A DNA stretch of 64,000 nucleotides from Streptomyces sp. LX-29 (GTDB lineage Bacteria > Actinomycetota > Actinomycetes > Streptomycetales > Streptomycetaceae): positions 4,845,559 to 4,909,558 of the forward strand of contig NZ_CP089746.1 in the NCBI RefSeq assembly GCF_029541745.1, in the 5' to 3' direction. The translations under genes and the position numbers were made by a program. Below the pieces are notes generated by a model. The model did not search any database, was not told the origin of the DNA, and saw only the letters and a list, made by a program, of their open reading frames with translations. Below are positions 45,812-54,835 of the stretch, piece after piece (the stretch's first letter is position 1; each line of letters starts with the position of its first letter).

Positions 45812-46957
45812 ATGACTGAGACACTGGATCACACCCCCGACACCGCGCGGCAGGCCGATCCGTTCCCGGTGAAGGGGATGGACGCGGTCGTCTTCGCCGT
45901 CGGCAACGCCAAGCAGGCCGCGCACTACTACGCCACCGCCTTCGGCATGAAGCTGGTCGCCTATTCGGGACCTGAGAACGGCAGCCGCGAGACCGCCAGT
46001 TATGTGCTCGTCTCGGGCGCCGCCCGCTTCGTGCTCACCTCTGTCATCAAGCCCACCACCGACTGGGGCCGCTTCCTGGCCGCCCATGTCGCCGAGCACG
46101 GTGACGGCGTCATCGACCTGGCCATCGAGGTCCCGGACGCGCGGGCCGCCTACGCGTACGCCGTCGAGCACGGCGCCACCGGCCTGGAGGAGCCGTACGA
46201 GACCAAGGACGAGCACGGCACCATCGTCCGCGCGGTCATCGCCACCTACGGCCAGACCCGCCACACCCTCGTCGAGCGCTCCGGCTACGAGGGCGTCTAC
46301 CTGCCCGGCTTCGTCCCCGCCGACCCCATCGTCGAGCCCCCGGCCAAGCGCACCTTCCAGGCCATCGACCACTGCGTGGGCAACGTCGAGCTCGGCAAGA
46401 TGAACGAGTGGGTGACCTTCTACAACAAGGTCATGGGCTTCACCAACATGAAGGAGTTCGTCGGCGACGACATCGCCACCGAGTACAGCGCGCTGATGTC
46501 GAAGGTCGTGGCCGACGGCACGCGCAAGGTGAAGTTCCCGCTGAACGAGCCGGCCATCGCCAAGAAGAAGTCCCAGATCGACGAGTACCTGGAGTTCTAC
46601 GGCGGCCCCGGCGTCCAGCACATCGCCCTCGCCACCAACGACATCGTCGCCACGGTGCGCGCCATGCGGGCCGCGGGTGTGCAGTTCCTGGACACCCCCG
46701 ACTCCTACTACGACACCCTCGGCGAGTGGGTCGGCGAGACCCGGGTGCCCATCGACACCCTCCGCGAGCTGAAGATCCTCGCCGACCGCGACGAGGACGG
46801 CTACCTGCTCCAGATCTTCACCAAGCCGGTCCAGGACCGCCCGACGGTCTTCTTCGAGATGATCGAGCGGCACGGCTCCATGGGCTTCGGCAAGGGCAAC
46901 TTCAAGGCGCTGTTCGAGGCCATCGAGCGCGAGCAGGCCCTTCGCGGCAACCTCTGA
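45812..46957 (+). CDS. hppD: 4-hydroxyphenylpyruvate dioxygenase
   Basis: The 381-residue enzyme converts 4-hydroxyphenylpyruvate to homogentisate in tyrosine breakdown. The two VOC-type domains hold the iron ligands: His in FQAIDHCVGNVELGKM, His in GPGVQHIALATNDIV, and Glu in PTVFFEMIERHGSMGFGKGN. All three are present. It is transcribed away from an Lrp-type regulator and ends at a 14-bp stem terminator. Later genes of the homogentisate pathway are not in this window. Confidence 0.97.
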   Translation: MTETLDHTPDTARQADPFPVKGMDAVVFAVGNAKQAAHYYATAFGMKLVAYSGPENGSRETASYVLVSGAARFVLTSVIKPTTDWGRFLAAHVAEHGDGVIDLAIEVPDARAAYAYAVEHGATGLEEPYETKDEHGTIVRAVIATYGQTRHTLVERSGYEGVYLPGFVPADPIVEPPAKRTFQAIDHCVGNVELGKMNEWVTFYNKVMGFTNMKEFVGDDIATEYSALMSKVVADGTRKVKFPLNEPAIAKKKSQIDEYLEFYGGPGVQHIALATNDIVATVRAMRAAGVQFLDTPDSYYDTLGEWVGETRVPIDTLRELKILADRDEDGYLLQIFTKPVQDRPTVFFEMIERHGSMGFGKGNFKALFEAIEREQALRGNL

Positions 46958-46966
46958 CACCCCTGC

Positions 46967-46998
46967 TCCGCCGCGACGGTCACCACCGTCGCGGCGGA
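46967..46998 (+). terminator. Terminator after hppD
   Basis: TCCGCCGCGACGGT (46967-46980) pairs perfectly with 46985-46998 around a CACC loop. Confidence 0.85.
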
Positions 46999-47113
46999 CC
47001 GGGACCGACCCACCCACCGACCAGCCCCACCCCGCACCAACACCCCCACCCCGCGGCGGCCCCCGCGTGTCGGCGATCTACCCCCGCCCCTCGCGCGGTG
47101 CGAGGCTGGAGCC

Positions 47114-48481
47114 ATGACCGACCTCATCGAGCGGCTGCGTTCGGGACTTCCGGCCGAGGCCGTGCTGACCGACCCCGACGTCACGGACTCCTACGCGCGG
47201 GACATGGCGAGCTTCTGCGAGGCGGGCGCCCCGGCCGTGGTCGTGCTGCCGCGCACCGTGGAGCAGGTGCAGCACGTCATGCGCACCGCCACCGCGCTCC
47301 GCGTCCCCGTCGTGCCGCAGGGCGCCCGCACCGGCCTCTCGGGGGCGGCCAACGCCTCGGACGGCTGCGTCGTGCTCTCCCTGGTCAAGATGGACCGCAT
47401 CCTGGAGATCGACGCCGTCGACCGGATCGCGATCGTCGAGCCGGGCGTCGTCAACGCGACCCTCTCCCGCGTCGTCGCCGAACACGGCCTCTGCTACCCG
47501 CCGGACCCCTCCAGTTGGGAGCAGTGCACGATCGGCGGCAACATCGGCACCGCCTCCGGCGGCCTGTGCTGCGTGAAGTACGGCGTCACCGCCGAGTACG
47601 TGCTGGGGCTCGACGTCGTCCTGGCCGACGGCCGGCTCCTCTCCACCGGCCGCCGCACCGCCAAGGGCGTGGCGGGGTACGACCTGACCCGACTGTTCGT
47701 GGGCTCGGAGGGCAGCCTGGGCGTGGTGGTCCGGGCCATCCTGGCGCTCAAGCCCGCGCCGCCGCGGCAGCTGGTGCTGGCCGCGGAGTTCCCCTCCACC
47801 GCCGCCGCCTGTGACGCCATCTGCCGGATCATGGAGCGCGGGCACGTTCCGTCGCTGCTGGAGCTGATGGACCGCACGAGCGTACGGGCCGTCAACGAGC
47901 TGGCGGGCATGGGTCTGCCGGAGACCACCGAGGCGCTGCTGATGTGCGCCTTCGACACCCCGGACCCGACCTCCGACCTGGCGGCCGTCGGGGAGCTCTG
48001 CCGGGCGGCCGGGGCCACCGAGGTGGTGCCGGCGGAGGACGCCGCCGAGTCCGAGCTGCTGCTTCAGGCGCGCCGGATGACCCTGACCGCGCTGGAGGCG
48101 ATCAAGGGCGTCACGATGATCGACGACGTCTGCGTGCCCCGCTCCAAGCTCGCGGCGATGATCGACGGCACGGCCGAGATCGCCCGCAGGTACGACCTCA
48201 CCATCGGCGTCGTCGCGCACGCCGGGGACGGCAACACCCACCCCACCGTGTGCTTCGACGCCTCCGACCCGGAGGAGTCGCGGCGCGCCCGGGAGTCCTT
48301 CGACGAGATCATGGCGCTGGGCCTGGAGCTGGGCGGCACCATCACCGGCGAACACGGCGTGGGGGTGCTGAAGAAGGAGTGGCTGGCCCGCGAACTGGGG
48401 CCGGTGGGAATCGAGTTGCAGCGCTCCATCAAGCAGGTCTTCGACCCGCTCGGCATCCTCAACCCGGGCAAGGTCTTCTGA
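47114..48481 (+). CDS. FAD-linked oxidase (GlcD/lactate-dehydrogenase type)
   Basis: The 455-residue flavoenzyme has the PCMH-type FAD domain (VVPQGARTGLSGAANASDG near 70-90, CTIGGNIGTASGGLCCVKYG near 137, GYDLTRLFVGSEGSLGVV near 190-208). The C-terminal cap holds VVAHAGDGNTHPTV and the ITGEHGVGVLKKEWL motif typical of D-2-hydroxyacid dehydrogenases. It oxidises a 2-hydroxy acid such as glycolate or D-lactate; which one cannot be read. GGAG precedes the ATG. In S. coelicolor it follows the HppD gene in the same order. Confidence 0.92.
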   Translation: MTDLIERLRSGLPAEAVLTDPDVTDSYARDMASFCEAGAPAVVVLPRTVEQVQHVMRTATALRVPVVPQGARTGLSGAANASDGCVVLSLVKMDRILEIDAVDRIAIVEPGVVNATLSRVVAEHGLCYPPDPSSWEQCTIGGNIGTASGGLCCVKYGVTAEYVLGLDVVLADGRLLSTGRRTAKGVAGYDLTRLFVGSEGSLGVVVRAILALKPAPPRQLVLAAEFPSTAAACDAICRIMERGHVPSLLELMDRTSVRAVNELAGMGLPETTEALLMCAFDTPDPTSDLAAVGELCRAAGATEVVPAEDAAESELLLQARRMTLTALEAIKGVTMIDDVCVPRSKLAAMIDGTAEIARRYDLTIGVVAHAGDGNTHPTVCFDASDPEESRRARESFDEIMALGLELGGTITGEHGVGVLKKEWLARELGPVGIELQRSIKQVFDPLGILNPGKVF

Positions 48482-48527
48482 CGGAGAATCACGCACCACA
48501 GGAGGCGCGGGCGCCTCACTCGGCGGC

Positions 48528-49580
48528 TCACTCACGCAACGAGGCGACGTCGACCACGAACCGGTAGCGCACATCGCTGGCGACGACCCGTTCGTACGCG
48601 TCGTTGATCTGCTCCGCGGGGATGACCTCGACGTCCGCGGCCAGCCTGTGCCGGGCGCAGAAGTCGAGCATCTCCTGCGTCTGCCGGATGCCGCCGATGT
48701 TGGAACCGGCCAGGCTGCGCCGCTTCATGACCAGGGTGCTGAGGAGCAGCGCGGACCGGGTCTCGGGCAGCCCGACGTTGACCATCGCCCCGTCCACCCG
48801 CAACAGTCCCAGATAGGCGTCGAGGTCGAGGTCGGCGGAGACGGTGTTGAGGATCAGGTCGAAGGCGTCGGCGAGGTCGGTGAAGACGGCCGGGTCGGCG
48901 GTGGCGTGGAAGTGGTCGGCGCCCAGCCGAAGCCCGTCGTCCCTCTTCCGTGTCGACTGGCTGAGCACGGTGACCTCGGCGCCCCGCGCGTGCCCGATCT
49001 TGACGGCCATGTGGCCCAGGCCGCCCAGTCCGACGACGGCGACCTTGCTGCCGGGGCCCGTCTCCCAGCGGGCGAGCGGCGCGTACGTGGTGATGCCGGC
49101 GCACATCAGCGGCGCGGCCTCGTCGAGGGAGAGTCCGTCGGGGATGCGCAGCACGTAGTTCTCGTCGACGACGATGTGCGTGCTGTAGCCGCCGTAGGTG
49201 GGTTCGTCGGTGCGCGGGTCGCGTGCGTTGTAGGTCCACACCGCGCCTTCGCGGCAGAACTGCTCCTCGCCGGCGCGACAGTACTCGCACCTCCGGCAGG
49301 AGTCGACGAAGCAGCCCACCCCGACGCGGTCACCGACGGAGTGACGGGTCACGCCGGGGCCCACCGCCGCGACGACACCGGCGATCTCATGGCCCGGCAC
49401 CATCGGGAAGATGCCCTCCGCCCACCCCTCGTGGACCTGGTGGATGTCGGTGTGACAGATGCCGGTGAACGCGATCTCGATCACGACGTCGTGCTCGCGC
49501 GGCTCCCGGCGTTCGATCGTGGTGCGCTCCAGCGGGGCCTTGGGGGAGGGGGCGGCGTAGGCGGTGACGGCAGTGCTCAT
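48528..49580 (-). CDS. Zinc-dependent NAD(P) alcohol dehydrogenase (YahK/cinnamyl-alcohol type)
   Basis: The 350-residue medium-chain dehydrogenase has the catalytic-zinc Cys in FTGICHTDIHQVHEGW and the GHEIAGVVAAVG motif. The structural zinc cysteines are in CFVDSCRRCEYCRAGEEQFC and the Rossmann loop is VVGLGGLGHMAVKIGHARGA. The pattern is that of broad aldehyde reductases such as YahK/AdhC, normally NADPH-linked. The gene converges on the GlcD-type oxidase and diverges from the VOC gene. Confidence 0.95.
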   Translation of the reverse strand: MSTAVTAYAAPSPKAPLERTTIERREPREHDVVIEIAFTGICHTDIHQVHEGWAEGIFPMVPGHEIAGVVAAVGPGVTRHSVGDRVGVGCFVDSCRRCEYCRAGEEQFCREGAVWTYNARDPRTDEPTYGGYSTHIVVDENYVLRIPDGLSLDEAAPLMCAGITTYAPLARWETGPGSKVAVVGLGGLGHMAVKIGHARGAEVTVLSQSTRKRDDGLRLGADHFHATADPAVFTDLADAFDLILNTVSADLDLDAYLGLLRVDGAMVNVGLPETRSALLLSTLVMKRRSLAGSNIGGIRQTQEMLDFCARHRLAADVEVIPAEQINDAYERVVASDVRYRFVVDVASLRE

Positions 49581-49877
49581 CTCGGTCTCCTGAGTGAGGT
49601 CGGAAACCCCCTGCCCTCCAGTCTGTGCCGCGGGCCCGACGGCTGCGCCCCGGCCGCGGCGAGCGGGCCGAGACCTGGGGGAGTAGGCCGAAAGCCCGAT
49701 GCGGCGGCGGCCGCGTGGGGCGTAGCGTCAGGAGTACGGAAGGCCGACGCCTCTTACCGCTCCGACGTCGACGCACCGGCACGAAAGCACCGGCACCGGC
49801 ACCGACACCGGCCACGGCGCACCGCAGACAGCGCACAGCGCACCAGACCCCGCACGCAGGCCCTCGGGAGGCACCCC

Positions 49878-50261
49878 GTGACCGCCAAGCTCGATCACAC
49901 GATCATGCACAGCAGCGACCAGTTCGTCTCCGCGCGCTTCCTCACCGAGCTGCTCGGTGCGCCGGAGCCCCGTCGCATGGGCCCGTTCGCCGCGGTCGAT
50001 CTGGACGGCGGGCTGACCGTCGACTACGCGGACTTCATCGTGGCCCCCGACCGGATCGTCCCCCAGCATCTGGCATTGCTCGTCTCGGAGGAGGAGTTCG
50101 ACGGCGTATACGCGCGCGTACGCGACCGGGACCTGCCCTACTGGGCCGGTCCCGGCCACACGGAGCCGCAGTCCATCGACCGCCGGAACGGCGGCCGCCG
50201 GCTCTACGTGGACGACCCCGACGGCCACGCCATCGAGTTCCTCACCGTCTCCGACGGCTGA
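49878..50261 (+). CDS. VOC superfamily (glyoxalase-like) protein
   Basis: The 127-residue single VOC-domain protein starts AKLDHTIMHSSDQFVSARFL and ends with VDDPDGHAIEFLTVS. A His at the N-terminal strand (LDHTI), His in VPQHLALLVS and a Glu at the end (HAIEF) could bind a metal. Such proteins include glyoxalases and fosfomycin or bleomycin resistance proteins; the activity here is unknown. GGGAGG lies six bases before the GTG. The 5' leader contains a run of CACCGG repeats near 49785. Confidence 0.9.
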   Translation: MTAKLDHTIMHSSDQFVSARFLTELLGAPEPRRMGPFAAVDLDGGLTVDYADFIVAPDRIVPQHLALLVSEEEFDGVYARVRDRDLPYWAGPGHTEPQSIDRRNGGRRLYVDDPDGHAIEFLTVSDG

Positions 50262-50290
50262 GGCGCCGCCCAGCGCTCGGCTCGGCGGGG

Positions 50291-50707
50291 TCAGCAGCCC
50301 CATGCGAGCAGCTCGCGCAGCGCGTCGTCCATGCCGAGCTGCTCGCTCTCACTCCCCGGCGGGACCACCCGCAGGGTGCGCTCCAGCCAGGACGAGACGA
50401 TCACCGCGCTGCCCTCCAACAGCGCCAGACCGTCCGGCGAGCTGAGCGCCAGACAGACCACGGCACGGCCGTCCACCCGGGTCGGCCAGATCTGCACGTC
50501 CCCCTCGCCGCAGGGGCGGAAGACCCCCTCCACCATCAGCTCGCGCGCGAAGGTCCAGTGCACCGGCGACTCGGAGCCGATGTGGAAGGCGATGTGTACG
50601 GCGTACGGGTCGTCAGACCGGTAGACCAGCCGGGTCGGGACCGGGATGCTGCGCTCCGGCGACAGCACCATCATCATCTCGAGCTCTCGCTCCACCACGG
50701 TGTTCAT
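50291..50707 (-). CDS. ssgG: SsgA-like sporulation/cell-division protein, SsgG type
   Basis: The 138-residue protein is a SALP with the family core VYRSDDPYAVHIAFH, WTFARELMVEGVFRP, GEGDVQIWP and VVCLALSSPDGLALLEG. SALPs occur only in morphologically complex actinomycetes and steer septum placement, peptidoglycan synthesis and spore separation. The neighbourhood (HppD, GlcD-type oxidase, RDD proteins) matches the ssgG locus of S. coelicolor (SCO2924 from memory), where loss causes irregular spore lengths. An AAGGGG lies nine bases before the ATG. The divergent region contains a 16-bp palindrome. Confidence 0.9.
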   Translation of the reverse strand: MNTVVERELEMMMVLSPERSIPVPTRLVYRSDDPYAVHIAFHIGSESPVHWTFARELMVEGVFRPCGEGDVQIWPTRVDGRAVVCLALSSPDGLALLEGSAVIVSSWLERTLRVVPPGSESEQLGMDDALRELLAWGC

Positions 50708-50841
50708 CGAGGGCGTCCCCTTTCTCGTACGTGTTCGCTTCACCGGGTGGGAGCGCCCTCCTTCCGTCTCATTACGCGACTTCGCGCGATCTGCGGAAAC
50801 TTTTTCGCGCGCGTTCGGGACAGGTACGCGAAGCGAACGCG

Positions 50842-50857
50842 ACTCGCACGTGCGAGT
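50842..50857. promoter_or_regulatory. Perfect 16-bp palindrome in the ssgG/RDD divergent region
   Basis: ACTCGCACGTGCGAGT is its own complement. CGCGTTCG and CGAACGCG flank it as a further inverted repeat to the left (about 50810-50840). It lies between two divergent genes and probably binds a regulator. Confidence 0.5.
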
Positions 50858-50975
50858 GGTGCGGTCTTTCGGTCGGGCCCGGTCCGCATGCACGTCTGAT
50901 AGACCTGGAGCTCACCTCGCGGGCAGACTGCATACGCCCCACCCGCAGCACAGCAGACACGGGACATCGGAGATC

Positions 50976-52772
50976 ATGAGCGCCCCTACCTCAGGTTCCG
51001 CGGACAGCAGCTCCATCGCGGGCTTCTATCCGGATCCCTCCATCCCCGGCTACATCCGGTACTGGAACGGTGCCGCCTGGGTCCCCGGCACCAGCCGCCC
51101 GGCCCCGGCCGAGGGTGAGGCCATGCCCGCCGCGCCGCCGGGCGTCACCACCGCCCAGCCCGCGCCGGTGACCCACGAGCCGATCGGCGGCGCCACGCAG
51201 ATGACCGGCATGGTGCCGGACGAGACCGGGCCGATGTTCCTCGACCAGCCGTCCGTCGCCGCGGACGCCGCCGGGGCGGGCGCGCCGCCCCAGCTTCGGC
51301 AGCGGGGCGAGATGGACCTACGGGAGGCGGGTGGTGGCGCGGCGGACGGCGGAGCGCCGGGCCAGGAGGGCGGCGCCGCGCCGCGCGACGTGCGCGCCGT
51401 GCCGCCGCAGCCGGCGGCCTGGGGCGCCCCGCAGGGACCGCTCGGCGCCCACCCCGAGCCCGCGTCCGCCTGGCAGGCCGATGTCTCCCGACAGGCCGGC
51501 TTCGGCGGCGACCAGGACCGCCGGGTCTCCTGGGGCGCCGCCCCCGGCGCCCCCGGCGCTCCCGGCGGCTCGGCCACCCCGGCCGTCGACCCGCGGCTGG
51601 CCCCGGCCGCGGGGGCCCGCACCCCCTCGGGGGAGGGCGAGGGCGCGCCCGACCGGGCACTGCCGGCCGCCCGCCAGAGCCCCGCGCTGCCCCCGACGGG
51701 CGCGGTGCCCGCCCAGGGCTCCGGGCCCGCCTCCGAGAGCGGAGCCGCCCGTGGTGAGGGCACGCTGACCTTCCGCCGCTCGGGCACCGGGGCGACCGAC
51801 GGGCCCCAGGGCGGCGGCGCGTCGGCGGGCGTTCCCCGCGACCGGGGGACCGTGACCATCCGTGCCACCCAGCGCGGCACCGCGCGGCAGGACGCCGCCA
51901 CGCCCGCCGCCCAGGCGGCCCCGCCCGCGTCCGCCGCCGCCGCCCAGGCGGCCCCGGCCGCGTCCGCCGGCGCCATGCAGAGCTCCGCCCCGGCCACCAC
52001 CCCGGCCTCCGCCCAGGTCGCCACCCCGCCCGCCGCCGCTGCTCCCGCTCCCGCCGGGGCCCCGCCCGCGTCGACGCCGGGCGCGCAGCCGCCCGCCGGG
52101 GCCGCGCCCCAGGCGCAGGGCGCCCCGGCGCAGCAGGGATGGGTGCACCAGGTGCACCAGCTGGCACAGCAGGGCGCGCCGGCGGCGCCCGCGCCCGCCG
52201 CCGGGGGTGGCCCGGGCGCACCGGAGGGCGTGATCCCGTGGAAGCCGCCGGTCGAGGATCCGTTCCGGCAGGCCGCGCAGGCGCAGGGCCGGCCCGCCGG
52301 GCTCGGCCGCCGGCTGATGGCCCGGCTGATCGACACGATCGTGCTGCTCGGCGCGGCCGCGGCCGCCGCCGTCCCGCTGTGGGGCAAGGCCATGGACCAC
52401 ATCGACGAGAAGGTGGAGGAGGCCAAGCAGACCGGTGAGACCGTCACCGTCTACCTCCTCGACGGCACCACCGGCGGCTACCTCGCCATCGTGGTGGGCG
52501 TGCTGCTGGTGGTCGGCCTGCTCTACGAGGCCCTGCCCACCGCCAAGTGGGGGCGCACCCTCGGCAAGAAGCTGTGCGGGCTGCGCGTCCTGGACATCGA
52601 GCAGCACGACACCCCCGGCTTCGGCGCCGCGCTGCGCCGCTGGCTGGTCTACGGGGTGCTGGGGCTGCTCGTCATCGGTGTGCTGAACGTGCTGTGGTGC
52701 CTGTTCGACCGACCCTGGCGGCAGTGCTGGCACGACAAGGCCGCCCGGACCTTCGTGGCCTCCCGCGACTGA
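50976..52772 (+). CDS. RDD-family membrane protein with N-terminal DUF2510 domain and long Pro/Ala linker
   Basis: The 598-residue protein begins with DUF2510 (AGFYPDPSIPGYIRYWNGAA followed by WVPGTSRP). About 400 residues of Ala/Pro/Gly/Gln-rich, disordered sequence follow. The C-terminal RDD domain (LGRRLMARLIDTIVLLGAAA, then WGRTLGKKLCGLRVLDIEQH) ends in WLVYGVLGLLVIGVLNVLWC and DRPWRQCWHDKAARTFV. RDD proteins are small polytopic membrane proteins, some proposed to transport ions or solutes. It is the first of three tandem RDD genes. GGAG precedes the ATG. Confidence 0.92.
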   Translation: MSAPTSGSADSSSIAGFYPDPSIPGYIRYWNGAAWVPGTSRPAPAEGEAMPAAPPGVTTAQPAPVTHEPIGGATQMTGMVPDETGPMFLDQPSVAADAAGAGAPPQLRQRGEMDLREAGGGAADGGAPGQEGGAAPRDVRAVPPQPAAWGAPQGPLGAHPEPASAWQADVSRQAGFGGDQDRRVSWGAAPGAPGAPGGSATPAVDPRLAPAAGARTPSGEGEGAPDRALPAARQSPALPPTGAVPAQGSGPASESGAARGEGTLTFRRSGTGATDGPQGGGASAGVPRDRGTVTIRATQRGTARQDAATPAAQAAPPASAAAAQAAPAASAGAMQSSAPATTPASAQVATPPAAAAPAPAGAPPASTPGAQPPAGAAPQAQGAPAQQGWVHQVHQLAQQGAPAAPAPAAGGGPGAPEGVIPWKPPVEDPFRQAAQAQGRPAGLGRRLMARLIDTIVLLGAAAAAAVPLWGKAMDHIDEKVEEAKQTGETVTVYLLDGTTGGYLAIVVGVLLVVGLLYEALPTAKWGRTLGKKLCGLRVLDIEQHDTPGFGAALRRWLVYGVLGLLVIGVLNVLWCLFDRPWRQCWHDKAARTFVASRD

Positions 52773-52812
52773 CCGGCGGCCGCGCCGGGAACCCCGCCAG
52801 ACCCCGCTGGAA

Positions 52813-52837
52813 CCCCGCCGGAGGCCGTCCGGCGGGG
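52813..52837 (+). terminator. Hairpin between the first and second RDD genes
   Basis: CCCCGCCGGA (52813-52822) pairs perfectly with TCCGGCGGGG (52828-52837) around GGCCG. Confidence 0.7.
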
Positions 52838-52900
52838 GCGGCATAGCCCGAACGGCGCGTGCCGGATGCGGTGCGGCGGGCGCCGGGTTCGACTCGGGCC

Positions 52901-53701
52901 ATGAGTACCCAGCCGCCCGGCGACGAGCCGTCCGACCGCGAGCCGCCGCGCCCCGAGCCGCCCGGCGAGGGGTCGCCCGACCAGGACCCGTTCCGCAAGC
53001 GGCCCCCGTCCGAGGCCGGCGGCGAGCCACCGTCGGGCGGCGGCGCCGAGCCCCCGTCCCCGCCACCGCCGCCGGGCTCCGGAGCGGGCGGGCCGCGGGG
53101 GGCCGGCCCGTCCTGGCCGGGTGGCGCCGGGCCGGGCGAGCAGGGCCCGTACGGCGGCGGGCCTTACGGCGGTGGTCCCTTCGGCGGTGGCCCGTACGGC
53201 GCTCCGCCGCCCGGCGGTCCGTACGGTGCCGACCCGCTGGCCGGGATGCCGCCGCTGGGCAGCCTTCCGCGCCGACTCTGCGCGCGGATCATCGACGCGC
53301 TGCTCGTGGGGATCCCGCTCCTCCTGGTCGTGGCGTTCGTACGGGGCGGCTACGACCCCTATGACCCCACGGACTCCACGACGATGGCGGTCGCCGGCTC
53401 CGTCGTCTACTTCGTCTACGAGGGGCTGATGCTCTCCCACAGCGGGCAGACCGTCGGCAAGAAGCTGATGAGGATCCGGGTGGCGATGCTGAGCGACGGG
53501 GCGATCCCGCGGGGGCAGGCGGGCTGGCTGCGGGCCGCCGTGTACTCGCTGCCGGAGCTGGTGCCGTACTGCGGCTTCGTCTTCTGGCTGGTCAACGTGT
53601 TGTGGTGCACCTGGGACCGGCCGTACCGGCAGTGTCTGCACGACAAGGCGGCGACGACGGTCGTGGTCTCCACCGTTCCCGCCCCGGCACCCGCCCCCTG
53701 A
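52901..53701 (+). CDS. RDD-family membrane protein with Pro/Gly-rich N-terminus
   Basis: The 266-residue protein has about 110 residues of charged and Pro/Gly-rich sequence containing repeated YGGGP units, then an RDD domain (LPRRLCARIIDALLVGIPLL, SHSGQTVGKKLMRIRVAMLS) ending in FVFWLVNVLWCTWDRPYRQC and HDKAATTVVV. The DRPYRQCLHDKAA tail is shared with the gene on each side, showing tandem duplication. Only 39 bases separate it from the third copy. Confidence 0.92.
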   Translation: MSTQPPGDEPSDREPPRPEPPGEGSPDQDPFRKRPPSEAGGEPPSGGGAEPPSPPPPPGSGAGGPRGAGPSWPGGAGPGEQGPYGGGPYGGGPFGGGPYGAPPPGGPYGADPLAGMPPLGSLPRRLCARIIDALLVGIPLLLVVAFVRGGYDPYDPTDSTTMAVAGSVVYFVYEGLMLSHSGQTVGKKLMRIRVAMLSDGAIPRGQAGWLRAAVYSLPELVPYCGFVFWLVNVLWCTWDRPYRQCLHDKAATTVVVSTVPAPAPAP

Positions 53702-53740
53702 CCTGTCGCCGACCGCGCGCCGGCTGGTGTAATCGGGGGC

Positions 53741-54250
53741 ATGAGCATCCACCAGCCGCCCTCCCCGTACGCCCCGCCCGTCTTCCCGGTGGGCATGCCG
53801 CCGCTGGCCACCACCGGCCAGCGCTTCCTGGCCCGGCTGATCGACACGGTGGTGCTGGGCGTCGTGTGGACACTGATGCTCAGCGCCACCGGCGCGCTGG
53901 AGTACACGCTGGAGAACCCCGGCGAGTACGACCTGCCCAAGGTGCTGGTCTCGGTGGTGCTGACCTTCACCCTCTACTTCGCGTACGAGGGCGCGATGCT
54001 GGCCCGCAGCGGTCAGACGCTGGGCAAGAAGGCGCTGCGCGTCCGCGTGGCGATGCTCGCGGACGGGAACATCCCCGGCCGCCATGGCTGGACCCGGGCC
54101 GCGGTCTACGCGCTGCCGGGGATCCTCTACCCGCTGCTGGTCGGCACCGTGTTCTGGGTGGTCAACTCGGTGTGGCAGCTGCGGGACCGGCCGTACCGAC
54201 AGTGCCTGCACGACAAGGCGGCGAAGACGGTCGTCGTATCGGCCTGGTGA
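53741..54250 (+). CDS. RDD-family membrane protein, short form
   Basis: The 169-residue protein is essentially the RDD domain with a 25-residue N-terminus (QRFLARLIDTVVLGVVWTLM, YEGAMLARSGQTLGKKALRV, then VFWVVNSVWQLRDRPYRQCL and HDKAAKTVVV). It is closest to the middle copy. No signal peptide is present. Its role is unknown. Confidence 0.92.
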   Translation: MSIHQPPSPYAPPVFPVGMPPLATTGQRFLARLIDTVVLGVVWTLMLSATGALEYTLENPGEYDLPKVLVSVVLTFTLYFAYEGAMLARSGQTLGKKALRVRVAMLADGNIPGRHGWTRAAVYALPGILYPLLVGTVFWVVNSVWQLRDRPYRQCLHDKAAKTVVVSAW

Positions 54251-54265
54251 ACGGAGCGGTCGGGG

Positions 54266-54520
54266 TCAGCCGCGCAGGGAGTGCTGGCGCGGCTGGGCCG
54301 GGGCCGACGGGCGGCCGGCGGCGACGGTGCGGCTGGGCCGGTGGTAGGCACGCGGCATCGGCACGGTCAGCGCGATGAGAAGTCCGAGCGCGAGCGATGC
54401 CAGAGCGATCAGGGCAATGCCCAGACCCGATCGCGTCTCGGACAACAGCAGCATGGCAAGGGTCGACAGAACGACGGTGGCCGAACCATAGGCGAGCTGT
54501 GCAGGAGTCGGACGCGGCAT
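54266..54520 (-). CDS. Small two-helix membrane protein
   Basis: The 84-residue protein has two predicted transmembrane helices (LAYGSATVVLSTLAMLLL and GIALIALASLALGLLIAL), a basic tail and no known domain. It converges on the third RDD gene, only 15 bases from its stop. Small proteins of this kind next to RDD genes occur in other Streptomyces as far as I recall. Function unknown. Confidence 0.75.
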   Translation of the reverse strand: MPRPTPAQLAYGSATVVLSTLAMLLLSETRSGLGIALIALASLALGLLIALTVPMPRAYHRPSRTVAAGRPSAPAQPRQHSLRG

Positions 54521-54835
54521 GGCGAGACCGTCCTCAAGGCATCGATATTCAGGGAGAGAGTCGCGACGGCGCGCAACCGCACCATGACTCTACGGTCCTG
54601 CATGCCCCCGCGGAACGCTTGGTAAGCGTGACCTAACCCACGCCCCGTCGCACGGGGAGCGCGCGGGGTCGCTGCGCACCTCAACCGGCCCCGCGAGTGC
54701 GCCTGTTGGTGTCCGCCGTCCGATCATCCGAGGGTGCCGGGCATACTGGCTCCACCTGTTCATGTCAAGGTCTGTCTTTTCAGTTTTCACTCCGGTCAAA
54801 TACCGACACATATTTGACTGGGGAGGGCCAGACAA
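54521..54835. promoter_or_regulatory. Promoter region of the M6 protease with an AT-rich inverted repeat
   Basis: GTCAAATA (54795-54802), eight bases, TATTTGAC (54811-54818) form a perfect inverted repeat ending two bases before the GGGGAGG ribosome site. The surrounding 60 bases are AT-rich. The left part serves the divergent small membrane protein gene. No other gene seen. Confidence 0.5.
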
